Source of the DNA: Clostridiales bacterium
Lineage (GTDB): Bacteria > Bacillota > Clostridia > Lachnospirales > Lachnospiraceae
Length of the DNA: 21,677 nt
Direction: 5' to 3'
NCBI GenBank assembly: GCA_020859965.1
Contig: JAJBVF010000042.1
Span: 1-21,677, forward strand
Numbering within the stretch: position 1 is the first letter of the stretch; the number at the start of each line of letters is the position of its first letter. Below the pieces are notes generated by a model. That model had not been told where the DNA came from, ran no database searches, and saw only the letters and a program-made list of their open reading frames with translations. The position numbers and the translations under genes were made by a program. Of the stretch, positions 20,957 to 21,677 are shown one piece after another.

Positions 20957-21588
20957 TTACGAATAATATATAAAATTCAGAATATTTATAATGTCAATTA
21001 AGGTGATTGTGTTGCTGTCACTGTCATATTCTGTATTTGCGTCATAGGTCTCTCCATTTACTTTAAGGAGAGCAACACTGACCGTGGCATTCTTAGCCAG
21101 AGAAATGGCTGTCTCTTCTTCTGTCTCGTCAGATTCGGATTCATTCACCATCATAATCCCCGCGTCAGGATCCTCTTCTGTGATCTCTTCCGTCTCATCC
21201 TCAGTCAGAGCTTCGGTCGCATTTTCCGGATCTACCGTTGTCTCGCCCGCCAGAACTGTGTCTTCCGAAGAGACCTCTGTCTCCGTTTCCGTATCAGTCT
21301 CTGCGGTCGTTTCCGTGGAATCCGATGTCTGCGCAGTCGTCTCCGTCTGAGTCTCTGCCGCCGTCGACTGTACCGTCATCTCCTCTGAAGCAGACTGTTC
21401 CCCGGTCTCTGACTCTGAGATCGCAGCCACAGTCGCTTCTGTCCCTGCCTCTGTCTCAGCCGCTAATGTCGTGCCATCATCTGCAAGTGTGGTAATTCCA
21501 GCCTGCTGGAATACTGGAATACCATCGAGACTGCAAGAACGATTGCCAGAAGGCGCCCTCTACGCGATGATTTTTTCATTCTACGCAT
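20957..21588 (-). pseudogene. Secreted Thr/Glu-rich surface protein, frameshifted in its signal peptide
   Basis: The start is ATG 21588, with AAAGGGGT seven bases upstream. The protein begins MRRMKKSSRRGRLLAIVLAV, a clear basic-plus-hydrophobic signal peptide. At 21506-21521 an 8-bp tandem duplication shifts the frame, and translation as read would end after 41 residues (TAG, 21463-21465). Removing one repeat copy restores FQQAGITTLADD, with a plausible cleavage after TLA, and joins directly to a 157-codon frame rich in Thr, Glu, Ser and Asp (ETQTETTAQTSDSTETTAET). The repaired product would be 207 residues. It ends ITLIDIINILNFIYYS shortly after what may be the start of a folded domain (VALLKVNGETYDANTEY), so the gene may also have lost its 3' part to the AT-rich DNA on its left. 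Large cell-surface proteins of Lachnospiraceae start this way; function is unknown. Confidence 0.75.
21506..21521. repeat. 8-bp tandem duplication causing a frameshift
   Basis: CTGGAATA is present twice in direct succession (plus-strand reading). The length is not a multiple of three, so the copy number decides whether the signal peptide is in frame with the rest of the surface protein. Confidence 0.85.
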
Positions 21589-21630
21589 ACTTTTTACCCC
21601 TTTCATACATTTCTTTCTGCTCTTATTACT

Positions 21631-21649
21631 CACTGCCCGTCAGGCAATG
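21631..21649 (-). other. Leader hairpin upstream of the surface-protein gene
   Basis: On the minus strand CATTGCC and GGCAGTG pair over seven positions (one G-U) around a 5-nt loop, 43 bp before the ATG. It lies in the 5' leader; the promoter would be at or beyond the window edge. Confidence 0.35.
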
Positions 21650-21677
21650 AAATCCATATAGTTAACTCCTATAATAT

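Noticed and set aside
21641..21660. Five-residue leader peptide (MDFIA) before the surface-protein gene
   Set aside because: An AGGAG element precedes it, but so short a frame is expected by chance and it overlaps a hairpin; no regulatory codons are present.

Overview
The window looks like a chromosomal segment of a Gram-positive anaerobe of the Clostridia, most likely a Lachnospiraceae relative. The evidence is moderate GC, strong GGAGG-type ribosome binding sites, TTGACA/TATAAT promoters, a ParB-BMP protein, a PF13189-type cytidylate-kinase-like protein, and LicD/TagF-type envelope genes. No rRNA, tRNA, CRISPR array, insertion sequence or phage gene was recognised. The assignment rests on protein style, not on a marker gene.

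Layout. Left edge (1-2657, + strand): a BMP-family protein cut by the window start, then a small metallophosphoesterase. Positions 2664-12717 (- strand, read right to left) hold a seven-gene envelope-polymer cluster behind one good promoter at 12749-12777. In order these are a Wzm/TagG permease, a Wzt/TagH ATPase fused to UDP-galactopyranose mutase, a CDP-glycerol glycerophosphotransferase-like enzyme, a TarI/IspD-like cytidylyltransferase, an NAD-dependent SDR, a degenerate-SDR/LicD fusion that stops early, and a GtrB-like polyprenyl-phosphate glycosyltransferase. Upstream of it, also on -, are a cytidylate-kinase-like gene with its own promoter and terminator, and a 939-residue TPR/disordered/AAA protein. 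Diverging from that gene, on +, is a 908-residue GT-A/TagF-like polymerase. Positions 19690-20956 hold no convincing gene. The right edge (- strand) is the broken N-terminal part of a secreted Thr/Glu-rich surface protein.

How the genes fit together: the cytidylyltransferase and SDR would supply a CDP-activated alditol, the two TagF-type enzymes would transfer alditol phosphates, the mutase domain would supply UDP-galactofuranose, LicD would add a phospho-substituent, and the ABC exporter would move the lipid-linked polymer out. The inferred product is a teichoic-acid-like polymer containing galactofuranose. No initiating phosphoglycosyltransferase (TagO/WecA) and no licABC choline genes lie in the window.

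Three things stand out. First, one polypeptide joins the export ATPase to the mutase. Second, two genes carry single-event lesions with the rest of the frame still readable: a nonsense codon in LicD and an 8-bp tandem duplication in the surface-protein signal peptide. Third, short tandem duplications are unusually common, and three of them span the stop codon of a gene. The gene-free stretch also has a near-consensus - strand promoter, a structured leader and a far-side terminator, so it may be a long non-coding or decayed transcription unit.
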